Assembly (NCBI RefSeq): GCF_017744675.1
Contig: NZ_JAGIAV010000001.1
Coordinates: forward strand, 1,114,151 to 1,178,150
Length of the DNA: 64,000 bases
DNA from: Flavobacterium sp.
GTDB lineage: Bacteria > Bacteroidota > Bacteroidia > Flavobacteriales > Flavobacteriaceae
Direction: 5' to 3'
The notes under the pieces: model-generated
Database searches by the model: none
What the model saw: the letters and a program-made list of their open reading frames with translations, nothing else
Told to the model about the DNA's origin: nothing
Position numbers and translations under genes: made by a program
Shown: positions 49,420-59,814 of the stretch, piece after piece
Layout: the number at the start of each line of letters is the position of its first letter
Position numbering within the stretch: position 1 is the first letter of the stretch

Positions 49420-52400
49420 GCTTTTCGTATTTTTCTGCTTTTTTATTTGTTAAATTAGATTTTACAGTCAGTTTGTAAATATACACTCCTTTTCCGATTC
49501 TGTCACCAAAATCATCTCTTCCGTCCCATGTTATTTCTCTAGATAAAAATCCTTCTGTTGTAACAGTTTGATTTTTTGTCCAGACTACTTTTCCTGTAAT
49601 GGTCATTACCTGAACTTGTACGTCTAATGGTTCATAAGGCCTGTTGTGCGAAAACCAAAATTGTGTATAAGTTGAAAATGGATTTGGATAATTAAGAACG
49701 TGTGATAAAGTCAAGGAATCGTCTCCTACAACTGTAAATTGAATTTCACTCGTAACAGGATTATTGTAAACATCCCAAGCGGTAAAACTTATGGTGTGCA
49801 ATCCAGGAGCCAAATTTCGAAATGGAAAACGTAAATTTCCATTGGTGTAATCGTCTAATTTTGTCTGGTAATAATCATTCAAAATATAAGGATTGCTTAC
49901 ATCTCCGTCTAAAATAGCAACAATATCATGCCCGATTCCGCTTGCTGTATTAATTCCGTTTTCGTCTTCTAAAAACGCCAAAAGAAATGGGGATTCATTT
50001 GTAATTCCGCCAGATACAAAAGTTTCGTCGTTCATATATAACTTAACTTTTGGACTTATATTGTCCTGAGGTGCATTTTCGTTAATTCCTCCTATTTTTA
50101 TGGTGTTGTTGTAGCCAGTTTGGTTTTCTAATGCTTCATTTTTCTTCGCATAAAAACTAATTCTGCCATTGTCTACAGGAATTCTGATGTCTCTAGGAAC
50201 TACAAAGCTAAATTCGAATTGCCCGTTGGTAACCGATGCATTTCCTCTAAAAATAGTTTCTCCAAGGGTTTTAAATTGCATCGGCGGACTAAATCCGTCA
50301 TTATTTAATGTGGTATTCGTGATTAATTTATCAAAAATAGCTGTAGCTAATTCTCCGTTGTAATTGCTTAAAAGATTGTTGTTTTCGTCTGTGATTTCTC
50401 CTGAAATTTTAATTTTTGATAATGATTTTAAATCAGGTATTGCTTGCGAAATCACAATGTCGTTTACTTTTGTTAAATTAATTCGTGGTTTCGGGATGGC
50501 GAGCATTAAGGCAGGATCACCTAAATAAAAAACAACATTGCTGGCAGAACTCGGATTTTCATTTTTGGATATTCTTAAAGACTCTGCGATGCTATTATAT
50601 TGGTTTGATCCATAAGAAAGAAGGTTTTTGCTAAGTGTTTTATTGAAATCTTCGGCATTTGTTTGTCCGATTTCTCGAATTGTCGTTAACATCGAAATAG
50701 CGCCTCCTTTTGGGTTCCAGAACACATATTCACCTGCAGTTGGTCTTGTAGGATCATCAAAACGTGAAAATTCGCAGGTAATGGTAATAAATAAAGGGTA
50801 TTTGTATTGGTTGGTTAGGTTTTGCCCGTCTGATTTCTCCCAAATTCTTTCGCTGGCTAACCCGTCTTCTCCGCCATGTCCTAAATAATTAAATATTAGA
50901 GCGCCTTTTTCAAATGCATTAAAAAAATCGGTTCTTGCTTTAGGATATCGCGATCCTCCAGCTGAGGCTTCTTGTGTATAAGCGTCTAGAAATATCTTAT
51001 CGATATTTAAAAAAGGTTTTTCGGTTGCAATTTGATCTGCCAGCGCATTTTGATTAGCTTGTAAAGTCTGATCGCCCGGTTTGTCGGAATCATCACTGAT
51101 TAAAACCATATTGTTTCTCCAATTTCCGTATGATTTTGTGTCGTAATATTCAAAAACTTTGTTGACCATATCTTGTGCTTGGGCATTATCTGAAACTAGC
51201 ATTCTTCCTACGGCTATATCAATCCCTGCAAGAGACGGAATGATAACGCCTTCGTTTGCATCCATCAACCCATAAAAATCATCAGAAGCAAATGAAGCTT
51301 CTCCTACGGTATTGCTTATTAAGGATTGATATATAGGTACAATATTAGAGTTGTTCGAAATTCGGTCTTTGTAGTCAAACGAAGCATCGCCAAATAAATT
51401 TACGAAACGCACTCTTTTTTCTGGTGAAGAAGCATTGTTGTAAATATATCTAATGCAGTTTCTAATGGCAGCAATATCTTGTTTGCCAGATGAAAACTCC
51501 TGATAGATATTTTCCAAAGCAATCACTTTGACATTTAAATTGGAATTTGTTCGATGAAAACTGGCTAGTCTGTCGGCTTGAGAAGCTAAAGATTTTGGTG
51601 TTATTATGACATAATCAATATCTTGAAAAGTACTTTGGTTATTTCTGAAAATGGTTCCTTTTAAATTCTGATTGGCAATTTTCGACTGATTTTCTTTTAG
51701 GGGAACATAATAATCGGAAGGATCGATTGCAATATATTTTCGAACTTCGCCCAAATTGGCTTTAAAGCTAAAAGTAGCCTGATTGGCATTTTCTATTTTA
51801 GATACATTATATAGGTCTGTAACATCCCAAATTTGAGTTATGCCCGATGCATTACCGATTGTATAATTGGCAATTCCTGCAGTAGAACCAGCGGCGTTGT
51901 ATTGAAAAGGGAATTGTTTGCCCGTTCCTAGTAGTTTTCGTTTTGCAGTAAGGTTGATGTAATCTAAATATCCTTTCGATCCAGGAACACCATTATTATT
52001 ATAGGTAAGTTTTATTTTAATATTGTCTGTTCCAGTAAATTGAGTGTTTGATGGCAATTTTCCTGTAGTGTATTTGGTATCGGAGTTGGCAATTAAAGGC
52101 GGAAAGTTTATAGATCCTACAGTTTGTGAATTTGCTGTTATAGCAAAAGAAGTGGTGGTTAAAGAGGCAGATGCGGCACTTACTTCTATTTTTACAGGTA
52201 CAGAGGTGTCAAGATTTGGAAAGCTAAATGAAAATTCCTGTTCTTGATTAATGTCAAATGATTCTCCGAGCCATTGGCGGCCAAGATGCACAATGTTGGT
52301 TTGGTCAATTTCGTGATACTGATAGTCATCAAACGTGTTTAACTCTAAAGTGCTGTTTCCTGTTGGCTGATTTAGGTTTTGAATTCTCTTTCCGTCGCCT

Positions 52401-53242
52401 CCAGAAGTTGTAATGTAATAATAGGATTTATTGTCGTATAAATTTAAATTGGTTTGGCTTTCAGAGCTCCAAGTATCTGTTCCTTCGGCATAAAAAAGAA
52501 TGTAATCTTCATTATTGAAAATGCCGTCATTTTCACCTATTATCTGTATAGTATTTTCTGTTAAATCATCTGGATAATAAGTGTTATTAGGAAGAGGAAG
52601 CATTCTTCCGCCGTTTCCATATACTTTTATTTTTCTCGGATCGGTTTTAGAAGGATCAAATCCTAAACTCTGAAGAAATGATTTGTTTATTCTGTAAACT
52701 CCAGATTTCTCAATGTAAAAGCGATACCAATCTCCAGAAGCTAAAACAGAATTGGAAATCGCAGCCGATTTTTGAAACGAAGAAGTGGCTGCGGTCCTTG
52801 CTGTTGTAGTGTTAATATAGTAAGAAAAGGATTTTATGCGTTTGTAGCTATTTTCTTCCTTAATTATAGGAGATAAAGAAAGGAAAGAATATCGAATGTC
52901 TCTTGCATTGGTAACTATTATGGATTCATTTGGTTTTTCAGGGATATTTTCGACTGCTAAATCTCCTAAATCTACTCTTGAAACCGATTCGTAAATGACA
53001 TTGCTAATTTGTACAGAACTCCCGTTTGAAACGTTCGATTGGTTTAGATTTTGAAGCAACATTATGCTTTTTTTTGTAATGTCGAAGCGAAAACTGCTTC
53101 CTGAGAAGTGTGGAATTGTAATTTTATTTTCGCCGTAATTTATCTCTTTTTTATTCTGCCAATCGATCGCGATAGCCCCATTTATCTGGGAAAACGAAAG
53201 AATTGGAATCAGAAAAAGAGAGATAAGTATTACTTGTTTCAT
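49406..53242 (-). CDS. porU: Type IX secretion system sortase PorU
   Basis: A 1278-residue C25 (gingipain-like) protease; ATG 53242 (MKQVILISLFLIPILSFSQ) gives a clean signal peptide. Catalytic His is in YLGHGGEDG (about residue 790) and Cys in ITITCEFSRFDDPT (about 822). It ends with a T9SS-type C-terminal domain (NYPNPFSTYTQFWF ... GKGVYIYKLTVKS). PorU removes CTD signals from cargo and attaches it to the surface. It is divergent from gldJ and upstream of porV. Confidence 0.94.
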   Translation of the reverse strand: MKQVILISLFLIPILSFSQINGAIAIDWQNKKEINYGENKITIPHFSGSSFRFDITKKSIMLLQNLNQSNVSNGSSVQISNVIYESVSRVDLGDLAVENIPEKPNESIIVTNARDIRYSFLSLSPIIKEENSYKRIKSFSYYINTTTARTAATSSFQKSAAISNSVLASGDWYRFYIEKSGVYRINKSFLQSLGFDPSKTDPRKIKVYGNGGRMLPLPNNTYYPDDLTENTIQIIGENDGIFNNEDYILFYAEGTDTWSSESQTNLNLYDNKSYYYITTSGGDGKRIQNLNQPTGNSTLELNTFDDYQYHEIDQTNIVHLGRQWLGESFDINQEQEFSFSFPNLDTSVPVKIEVSAASASLTTTSFAITANSQTVGSINFPPLIANSDTKYTTGKLPSNTQFTGTDNIKIKLTYNNNGVPGSKGYLDYINLTAKRKLLGTGKQFPFQYNAAGSTAGIANYTIGNASGITQIWDVTDLYNVSKIENANQATFSFKANLGEVRKYIAIDPSDYYVPLKENQSKIANQNLKGTIFRNNQSTFQDIDYVIITPKSLASQADRLASFHRTNSNLNVKVIALENIYQEFSSGKQDIAAIRNCIRYIYNNASSPEKRVRFVNLFGDASFDYKDRISNNSNIVPIYQSLISNTVGEASFASDDFYGLMDANEGVIIPSLAGIDIAVGRMLVSDNAQAQDMVNKVFEYYDTKSYGNWRNNMVLISDDSDKPGDQTLQANQNALADQIATEKPFLNIDKIFLDAYTQEASAGGSRYPKARTDFFNAFEKGALIFNYLGHGGEDGLASERIWEKSDGQNLTNQYKYPLFITITCEFSRFDDPTRPTAGEYVFWNPKGGAISMLTTIREIGQTNAEDFNKTLSKNLLSYGSNQYNSIAESLRISKNENPSSASNVVFYLGDPALMLAIPKPRINLTKVNDIVISQAIPDLKSLSKIKISGEITDENNNLLSNYNGELATAIFDKLITNTTLNNDGFSPPMQFKTLGETIFRGNASVTNGQFEFSFVVPRDIRIPVDNGRISFYAKKNEALENQTGYNNTIKIGGINENAPQDNISPKVKLYMNDETFVSGGITNESPFLLAFLEDENGINTASGIGHDIVAILDGDVSNPYILNDYYQTKLDDYTNGNLRFPFRNLAPGLHTISFTAWDVYNNPVTSEIQFTVVGDDSLTLSHVLNYPNPFSTYTQFWFSHNRPYEPLDVQVQVMTITGKVVWTKNQTVTTEGFLSREITWDGRDDFGDRIGKGVYIYKLTVKSNLTNKKAEKYEKLVIL

Positions 53243-53325
53243 GAGTTTAAAAAGCAAAATTTAATTAAATAATAATTAGTAAGTAAAAATATACTATTTC
53301 ATGTTACAGTAAATAATAAAAAGTA

Positions 53326-53333
53326 TATTTTTG
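53326..53333 (+). promoter_or_regulatory. gldJ promoter, -7 element
   Basis: TATTTTTG fits TAnnTTTG, 115 bases before the gldJ ATG; no matching -33 TTG at the standard spacing. Confidence 0.4.
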
Positions 53334-53448
53334 CGTTCGTAACTAAAGGTTATTTTCTGGAAAAAACAGCTAAATAAAATTATTAGAACAGATGTTGCCA
53401 ATTAAATGTTAATTATTATATTGCACCACCTAAATTTATCACCTAAGA

Positions 53449-55140
53449 ATGAGTATGAAAGTAAACAAAATTGTAGTCTTGCAGTTAATGATGTCAATGG
53501 TATTGATGTTGGGCACGGCTAGTTGTAGCAAAAAATCGAGTTCCACTCACGCTTCTAGAGCTACTGGCTGGGATGTAGATAGTCAGAATGGAACTGCTGC
53601 CAGAAATGCAGGTAAAAAACAACAGGCTGGTCCTGGTTTGGTTTTTGTTGAAGGAGGTACGTTTACTATGGGTAAAGTACAGGATGATGTTATGCACGAT
53701 TGGAATAACACGCCAACTCAACAACACGTTCAATCATTCTATATGGATGAAACCGAAGTTACGAACGGTATGTACTTAGAATACCTAGAGTGGTTAAAGA
53801 AAGTTTTTCCACCAACAGAAGAAAATTACAAAAATATTTATGAAGGAGCATCTCCTGATACATTAGTATGGAGAAATCGTTTAGGATACAACGAAACGAT
53901 GACTAATAACTATTTAAGACACCCTTCTTATGCTAACTATCCTGTAGTTGGTGTTAACTGGATTCAAGCAGTTGAATTTAGTAAATGGAGAACAGACCGT
54001 GTAAACGAGGCTGTTTTAGAGAAAAACGGATATCTTAAAAAAGGAGCTAAAACAAATGATGTAAATGCTGAGAATGCATTTAATACTGAAGGATATTTAA
54101 TGTCTCCAAGTACATCACGTGGTGCAAGCGAAGAAATCGTATTAAAGAAAAATCCTGACGGAAGAAGACCTAAAGCAGGTAAAGATGGTGTTGTGCCAGA
54201 AGAAAAAAATGTTTACGCACAACGTTCATCTGGAATTATTTTACCAGAATATAGACTTCCTACAGAAGCAGAATGGGAATATGCTGCAGCTGCTGACGTT
54301 GGACAAAGAGAATACAATATCTACAAAGGACAAAAGAAATATCCTTGGTCTGGAGATTACACACGTTCTAATAAACGTAAGAACAAAGGTGATCAATTGG
54401 CTAACTTTAAGCAAGGAAACGGTGATTACGGTGGAATTGCAGGTTGGTCAGATGACGGAGCAGATATTACAAATGCTGTGAAAAGTTATGCACCAAACGA
54501 TTTCGGTCTTTATGATATGGCAGGAAACGTTGCAGAATGGGTTGCTGACGTTTACAGACCTATTATCGATAACGAAGCGAATGATTTCAACTACTACAGA
54601 GGTAACCAATACGCTAAAAACAAAATCGGTAAAGACGGTAAAATTGAAATTGTTACAACAGCTACTATTAAGTACGATACTTTAAGCAACGGTAAAGTTA
54701 TTGCAAGAAATCTTCCAGGAGAAATTGCTCAAGTGCCAGTTGACGAACAAGAAACTTACTTGAGACAAAACTTTAGCACAAGTGACAATATCAACTACAG
54801 AGATGGTGATAAGCAATCTTCTAGATTTTTTGATTTTGGTGATTCAGAGTCTGGTTCTAAAGCAGATCAGGCAATGTACAACTCTCCTAAACACAACGTT
54901 ACAACAGACAGTTTAGGAAAAATGATCAGAAAATATGATAACTCTAGTAAACGTACAACTTTAATCGATGACAAAGTAAGAGTTTACAAAGGAGGTTCTT
55001 GGAGAGATAGAGCTTACTGGTTAGATCCAGCTCAAAGAAGATACTTCCCTCAAGATATGGCAACTGACTACATTGGTTTCAGATGTGCAATGTCTAGAGT
55101 AGGTTCAAAATCTGAAAGAAGAAAATCTCCTAGAAACTAA
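53449..55140 (+). CDS. gldJ: Gliding motility lipoprotein GldJ
   Basis: A 563-residue lipoprotein; the signal ends LMLGTASC (Cys about 26). The mature protein has the formylglycine-generating-enzyme (SUMF1-like) fold: FVEGGTFTMGKV, FYMDETEVTNGMYLEYLEW, NYPVVGVNWIQAVEFSKWR, RLPTEAEWEYAAAA, FGLYDMAGNVAEWVADV, VYKGGSWRDRAYWLDPAQRRYFPQ, IGFRCAM. GldJ is essential for gliding and T9SS function and forms helical structures in F. johnsoniae. It is placed between porU and murF, as in that species. Confidence 0.95.
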   Translation: MSMKVNKIVVLQLMMSMVLMLGTASCSKKSSSTHASRATGWDVDSQNGTAARNAGKKQQAGPGLVFVEGGTFTMGKVQDDVMHDWNNTPTQQHVQSFYMDETEVTNGMYLEYLEWLKKVFPPTEENYKNIYEGASPDTLVWRNRLGYNETMTNNYLRHPSYANYPVVGVNWIQAVEFSKWRTDRVNEAVLEKNGYLKKGAKTNDVNAENAFNTEGYLMSPSTSRGASEEIVLKKNPDGRRPKAGKDGVVPEEKNVYAQRSSGIILPEYRLPTEAEWEYAAAADVGQREYNIYKGQKKYPWSGDYTRSNKRKNKGDQLANFKQGNGDYGGIAGWSDDGADITNAVKSYAPNDFGLYDMAGNVAEWVADVYRPIIDNEANDFNYYRGNQYAKNKIGKDGKIEIVTTATIKYDTLSNGKVIARNLPGEIAQVPVDEQETYLRQNFSTSDNINYRDGDKQSSRFFDFGDSESGSKADQAMYNSPKHNVTTDSLGKMIRKYDNSSKRTTLIDDKVRVYKGGSWRDRAYWLDPAQRRYFPQDMATDYIGFRCAMSRVGSKSERRKSPRN

Positions 55141-55160
55141 GATTTAGGAATTATAATATC

Positions 55161-55214
55161 AAAAATTCCAAATTCCAAAAGCTGAATATTCAGTCTGGAA
55201 TTTGGAATTTTTTT
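55161..55214. repeat. Palindrome between gldJ and murF
   Basis: AAAAATTCCAAATTCCA / TGGAATTTGGAATTTTT arms; ends in a T run so it can terminate gldJ. Sequence-related to 48099-48131 and the 37835-37888 patch. Confidence 0.8.
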
Positions 55215-55258
55215 ATGGTTTTTTTTCTACTTTTATTACCTATTAAAAAATATATTAA

Positions 55259-56545
55259 ATGAATATTCAAGACATTCATAACTTGTTTTTGCAGTGCAGT
55301 TCTCTATCTATTGATACAAGAAAAATCGAGAAGAATTCGATGTTTTTTGCTATTAAAGGAGAGAATTTTGATGCTAATACATTTGCTAAAGAAGCGTTAG
55401 ATCTAGGAGCTTTATATGTTGTAATTGACAACGAATCTTACTTTATCGACCACAGAACTATTTTGGTAGAAAACAGTTTGCAAACGCTTCAGGAATTGGC
55501 AAAATTTCACCGAACTTATTTAGCGCTTCCAATAGTTGCCTTAACAGGGAGTAACGGAAAAACTACCACAAAAGAGTTAATCAATGTGGTTTTGTCTAAA
55601 AAGTTTAAGACCAAAGCGACAATTGGTAATTTAAATAATCATATCGGTGTGCCGCTGACATTGCTTTCTTTTACAAAAGAAATACAAATCGGAATTGTGG
55701 AAATGGGAGCCAATCATCAAAAAGAAATCGAATTTTTATGCCAAATTGCACAGCCAGATTTTGGATATATAACCAATTTTGGAAAAGCGCATTTGGAAGG
55801 TTTTGGCGGAGTTGAAGGCGTGATTGCTGGTAAGAGTGAAATGTATCAATATCTTGCGGCCAATCAGAAAACTGTTTTTGTGAACTTGGAAGATCCGATT
55901 CAAATTGAGAAATCAAAAGGTATAAAGTCTTTTACTTTTGGAGTAAAAAAAGACAACGCCAATTTAAATATCCAGAACATTGTAGCCAATCCTTTTGTTG
56001 CTATTGAATACAATGATTTTTCGATAGAATCGCATTTAATAGGACTTTACAATGCTAATAACATAAATGCGGCGGTAGCAATCGGAAAATACTTTGATGT
56101 AAAAGAAAGCGATATAAAGAGCGCTATTGAGAATTATATTCCGGCAAACAATAGATCTCAGATGATGCAAAAAGGTTTAAATGAGATCATTTTAGATGCT
56201 TATAATGCTAATCCGAGCAGTATGGCAGTGGCAATTGCCAATTTCTTGCAGTTAGACAAGAAAAATAAAATTATGATTCTTGGAGATATGTTCGAACTGG
56301 GAGATGAAAGTCTTCACGAACATAAAGTTATAATTGATTCGTTAGCAAACCAAAAAGAGGCTTTGTGTTTTATGATTGGAAAGTCTTTTTTTGCTAATAA
56401 AATTTCAAATGAACAGATTCAGTTTTTTGAAACATTCGATGCTTTTGCCGAGTTCTTAAAAACTTTCAAATTTGATTCTAATATGATATTAATAAAAGGT
56501 TCGAGAGGTATGGCCTTAGAACGAACTTTAGATTATATTAAATAA
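55259..56545 (+). CDS. murF: UDP-N-acetylmuramoyl-tripeptide:D-Ala-D-Ala ligase
   Basis: A 428-residue Mur ligase that adds D-Ala-D-Ala to the peptidoglycan precursor in the cytoplasm. It has the start MNIQDIHNLFLQCSSLSIDTRKIEKNSMFFAIKGENFDAN, P-loop TGSNGKTTTKE, EMGANHQKEI, and LDAYNANPSSM, NKIMILGDMFELG typical of MurF. It is not in a dcw-type cell-wall cluster but follows gldJ. Confidence 0.95.
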   Translation: MNIQDIHNLFLQCSSLSIDTRKIEKNSMFFAIKGENFDANTFAKEALDLGALYVVIDNESYFIDHRTILVENSLQTLQELAKFHRTYLALPIVALTGSNGKTTTKELINVVLSKKFKTKATIGNLNNHIGVPLTLLSFTKEIQIGIVEMGANHQKEIEFLCQIAQPDFGYITNFGKAHLEGFGGVEGVIAGKSEMYQYLAANQKTVFVNLEDPIQIEKSKGIKSFTFGVKKDNANLNIQNIVANPFVAIEYNDFSIESHLIGLYNANNINAAVAIGKYFDVKESDIKSAIENYIPANNRSQMMQKGLNEIILDAYNANPSSMAVAIANFLQLDKKNKIMILGDMFELGDESLHEHKVIIDSLANQKEALCFMIGKSFFANKISNEQIQFFETFDAFAEFLKTFKFDSNMILIKGSRGMALERTLDYIK

Positions 56546-56553
56546 AAGAAAGG

Positions 56554-56583
56554 AAAGCCATTCTGATTAGAATGGCTTTTTTT
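56554..56583 (+). terminator. Terminator of murF
   Basis: AAAGCCATTCT / AGAATGGCTTT with a T tail; also faces the end of the converging regulator gene. Confidence 0.88.
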
Positions 56584-56590
56584 ATTATTA

Positions 56591-59470
56591 TTATATGGTC
56601 ATTAAAAATCCAATTAGATTCTCCTTTTTGTTAAGTCCTAATTTCTTTCGTAAACGATAACGAGCTAATTCAACCCCGCCTGTTGAAATATTCATAATTT
56701 CAGCTATTTCTTTAGTCGACATATTCATAAGAAGATAAGTTGACAGATCTAGCTCTCTAGGAGAAATAGTTGGGTATTGACCTTTTAATCGCTTCAAGAA
56801 TTCAAAATGCACGTTTTTAATGTGTTTTTCCAAGTCTTTCCAGCTCTTGTCTGTATTTACTTCTTTTACAATGCTTTTATGCAGTTTGCTAAACTCGGAT
56901 TTGGTGGTCTCATCCAAAATTCCAGTGTCGATATCTTTCAGTTTATGAATGATTCCGTTTAAAACTTTGTTCTTTTTTACAACTTGTAAAGAATTGTTTA
57001 CTAGTTCTTTATCTTTTGCTAGGATTTTGATTTGAAGTTTGTCATTTTTTAGTTTTTCAATTTCTTTTTCCAAATCATGTTGCTCGTGCCTGATTTTGGC
57101 CTCCTTTTCAAGATATAATCTTCTTTGTTCGATGGTTTCGTAATACCTGTTTTTTCTGATCTTCAGTTTGATACGAACGGAAATTAGATATGCGCCAAGC
57201 AAAATTAGAACAAGATAAAATAAATAAGCTAAGAAATGTCTGTACCAAGGTGGCGATACCGTAAATTCAACCTCGGTGATATTCGATTCTATACCATAGC
57301 TGTTTCGGGCCCTTAGTTTCATTACATAATTTCCTTCTCTTAAATTGGTATATTCTTTTATCGCCGTAGAAGACCAGCCACGCCAGTTTTCCTCAAAAGG
57401 CTCTAATTTATACGAATACATTACATTTTCTTGATTTTCGTACGTTGGCGATGCGAAAGTAAATTTAATACGATTGTATTTGTATGGAATACTGTACGAT
57501 TCTAGTTTAGTGGTCAAATTGCCCGTTAAAATTGTGTCGCCAGGATTCGAAAAGCTTTCGATAAAAGCTTTTGGTTTTGTCATAAAAGTGTTTGGAATAG
57601 TCGAATTATAATGCGCCAAACGATCTGTTAATCCTATAAAAATATTCTGAGGATCTATCGCATTTACAGAGATATAGTTGTTTACCAGATTGCCGGTTAA
57701 GTTCGAGAAAATCCCTTGTTTTTTGGTAAAAGTGCCGTTTTTGTTTTTCACTAATACACCAAGAGATTCATTAAATGCATACCACAGATTTCCAGCAGGA
57801 TCTTCAATTAAGGTATTGATAGTTGGAATTCCGTTGAATAAATTCGTTAGTTTTTTATCTTCAAAAAACGCTTCCTGCTCTACAGAATACCTGTAAAAAT
57901 GATTTTTTACTTGAAAATAAACTTTACCGTTTATATTCTGAAGGCTGTTTATTCCTTTGTATTTCTCAGATATATTAACATGCTTTTTTATAAAATCAAA
58001 TCGCTGTAAATCTTCGGATAACTTTACCTGATATAGAAAAGGATTTTTCTTGAGCCATAGATAATTTGCATCTATTTCAACAGAAAAATTATTGGTTGTT
58101 TCATCAAATCCTTTTACCTGATGCAGATAATCGTAGCCCGAAGCCGATCGTTTAAAAATAGAAAATCCGTTATAACTTTCGCCGATTATATAATTATCAT
58201 GGTCAGGTATTTTTTTGAATCCGAAATACCCTTTGTTATCAAGAATTTTAGAGACTCTATTATTCTCAATAATCAATGCCCCGCTATTGCTAGCACATAT
58301 CAGAACATCGTTGAGAACCTGAATATTCCAAACTTGCGATATTGTTCCTTCCACTCGTGTAAACGGACTGTCTTTAAAAGAGCTTCCCCATGGATGATAA
58401 AATAAGCCTTGGTTTGTGGCAACATACAGATTTCCGTTGTACATCGTTGATGCATATACTGTACCTATATTATAACTATAGTCAAAGTATGAAAAGGGTG
58501 AGTTTTCGTTTATAAAAGTGATACCATTATCAAGACCAAGCCAAATGTTGCTTTTGTTATCTACAAAAGAAGCTAGAATAGTATTGTTTTGAATTCCTTT
58601 TTGGCGATTTAAATGCTGGATTATTTTTCCGTTTAAGTCGCAAATAATAGCGCCATCTAATACAGAATTGAGTATTATATACTTGTTTTTGATGATGGAT
58701 CCGCCAAGCGAAGTGTTTTTCTTGATAAATTCGTTGGCTTCAGTAGTCCACGACTTAATAATACCGTTTTCAGATACAAAAAGACCTTTTTCTAAAGTGG
58801 CATACAATAGTCTATTGTTTGATAAAGGAAAAATAGACCATATCTCTTTATCATTAAATACAGTGGTACCTTTTAGTGCAGTAAGCTTTCTGTTTTTGTA
58901 TTCGAGTACACCAAGCGTTTTATCTTGAAAATAAAGACGGTTGTTGACTAAAAATGAAAATTGAAATTTGTGCGGAGCGGTAAGGGTTGTCACTTTTTCA
59001 TTTTTTAGAAAAAACACTTTACTAAAAGACTGAAAAATAACTTCTCCGTTAAATATATGGATTCTCCAGATTAAGTTGATGTTTTCTTTATCTATTGGAC
59101 TCAAAAGATTATAGAGAGAATGATATTTTAAAATTCCTTTCTCGTCATTCTTAAAATATCCAAATTCGTTATTTCCTCCAACAAATATTCTTCCTAATGC
59201 ATCAATTTTTAAGCTTCTAATCTCAGATTTGTTTGGCAAAGAGTATTTATGCCAGTTTGAACCATCAAATTGAATCAAACCGCTGTTGTTTGCAAAATAC
59301 ATGTTTCCGTTTTTATCCTGATCGATACTCCAGTTTTGAGTTCCGCCTTTATATTCTGATCTTTTGTAGTTTTTTATATCGGGAATTCCTATGTTTTTTA
59401 CCTGTGTAAAACCTTTTAATTGTAAGAAAAATAATAAAATTAGTGTAAAATACCTAACTGTGGATTTCAT
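56591..59470 (-). CDS. Membrane-spanning one-component regulator (beta-propeller, Y_Y_Y, LuxR HTH)
   Basis: A 959-residue protein with a signal peptide (to about residue 22), a long periplasmic part with two-component-regulator propeller repeats (about 25-640), a Y_Y_Y domain (about 655-740, YEPF-type SYKLEPFEENWRGWS) and one transmembrane helix (about 743-765). A coiled coil follows, with a cytoplasmic LuxR-type HTH at about 895-957 (ISPRELDLSTYLLMNMSTKEIAEIMNISTGGVELARYRLRKKLG). There is no kinase or receiver domain. It is divergent from susC, so it likely senses the substrate or a signal and controls that uptake locus. Confidence 0.88.
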   Translation of the reverse strand: MKSTVRYFTLILLFFLQLKGFTQVKNIGIPDIKNYKRSEYKGGTQNWSIDQDKNGNMYFANNSGLIQFDGSNWHKYSLPNKSEIRSLKIDALGRIFVGGNNEFGYFKNDEKGILKYHSLYNLLSPIDKENINLIWRIHIFNGEVIFQSFSKVFFLKNEKVTTLTAPHKFQFSFLVNNRLYFQDKTLGVLEYKNRKLTALKGTTVFNDKEIWSIFPLSNNRLLYATLEKGLFVSENGIIKSWTTEANEFIKKNTSLGGSIIKNKYIILNSVLDGAIICDLNGKIIQHLNRQKGIQNNTILASFVDNKSNIWLGLDNGITFINENSPFSYFDYSYNIGTVYASTMYNGNLYVATNQGLFYHPWGSSFKDSPFTRVEGTISQVWNIQVLNDVLICASNSGALIIENNRVSKILDNKGYFGFKKIPDHDNYIIGESYNGFSIFKRSASGYDYLHQVKGFDETTNNFSVEIDANYLWLKKNPFLYQVKLSEDLQRFDFIKKHVNISEKYKGINSLQNINGKVYFQVKNHFYRYSVEQEAFFEDKKLTNLFNGIPTINTLIEDPAGNLWYAFNESLGVLVKNKNGTFTKKQGIFSNLTGNLVNNYISVNAIDPQNIFIGLTDRLAHYNSTIPNTFMTKPKAFIESFSNPGDTILTGNLTTKLESYSIPYKYNRIKFTFASPTYENQENVMYSYKLEPFEENWRGWSSTAIKEYTNLREGNYVMKLRARNSYGIESNITEVEFTVSPPWYRHFLAYLFYLVLILLGAYLISVRIKLKIRKNRYYETIEQRRLYLEKEAKIRHEQHDLEKEIEKLKNDKLQIKILAKDKELVNNSLQVVKKNKVLNGIIHKLKDIDTGILDETTKSEFSKLHKSIVKEVNTDKSWKDLEKHIKNVHFEFLKRLKGQYPTISPRELDLSTYLLMNMSTKEIAEIMNISTGGVELARYRLRKKLGLNKKENLIGFLMTI

Positions 59471-59814
59471 AAAATTTTAAATATATTTTTGTTAGAAATG
59501 CGTTATTTTGATTTTAAATTGTTGATTATTCAATTGCAATAAATCTTATTTTTTGATTTTTTTCTAAAATATAACGTAATAGTTGCTATTACGCTACTGT
59601 AATATACGTTTTTTTTAATTAACATTTTTATAACAATTTTTTCTAAAATCTAAAATACAGTAAATTAATTAATTAAAAAATAAATGTTGTGTTTTTGTAG
59701 TGCATTAAGTTTTAGGTTGAAGTGTTTTTGTAAAGAATTTTAATAGTAATTTTTTCGGATTTAACATTATCATTGCATTAAATTACTAATTAATTAACCA
59801 AAATTTTTAGAAAA
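59471..59814. promoter_or_regulatory. Regulator-susC intergenic region with palindrome
   Basis: AT-rich, no gene seen. It contains the perfect inverted repeat CGTAATAG-TTG-CTATTACG (59575-59593) and a further half-like GTAATATACG at about 59600. No exact TAnnTTTG is present in either direction, suggesting a dedicated regulator or alternative sigma factor. A likely operator for the divergent LuxR-HTH protein. Confidence 0.5.
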
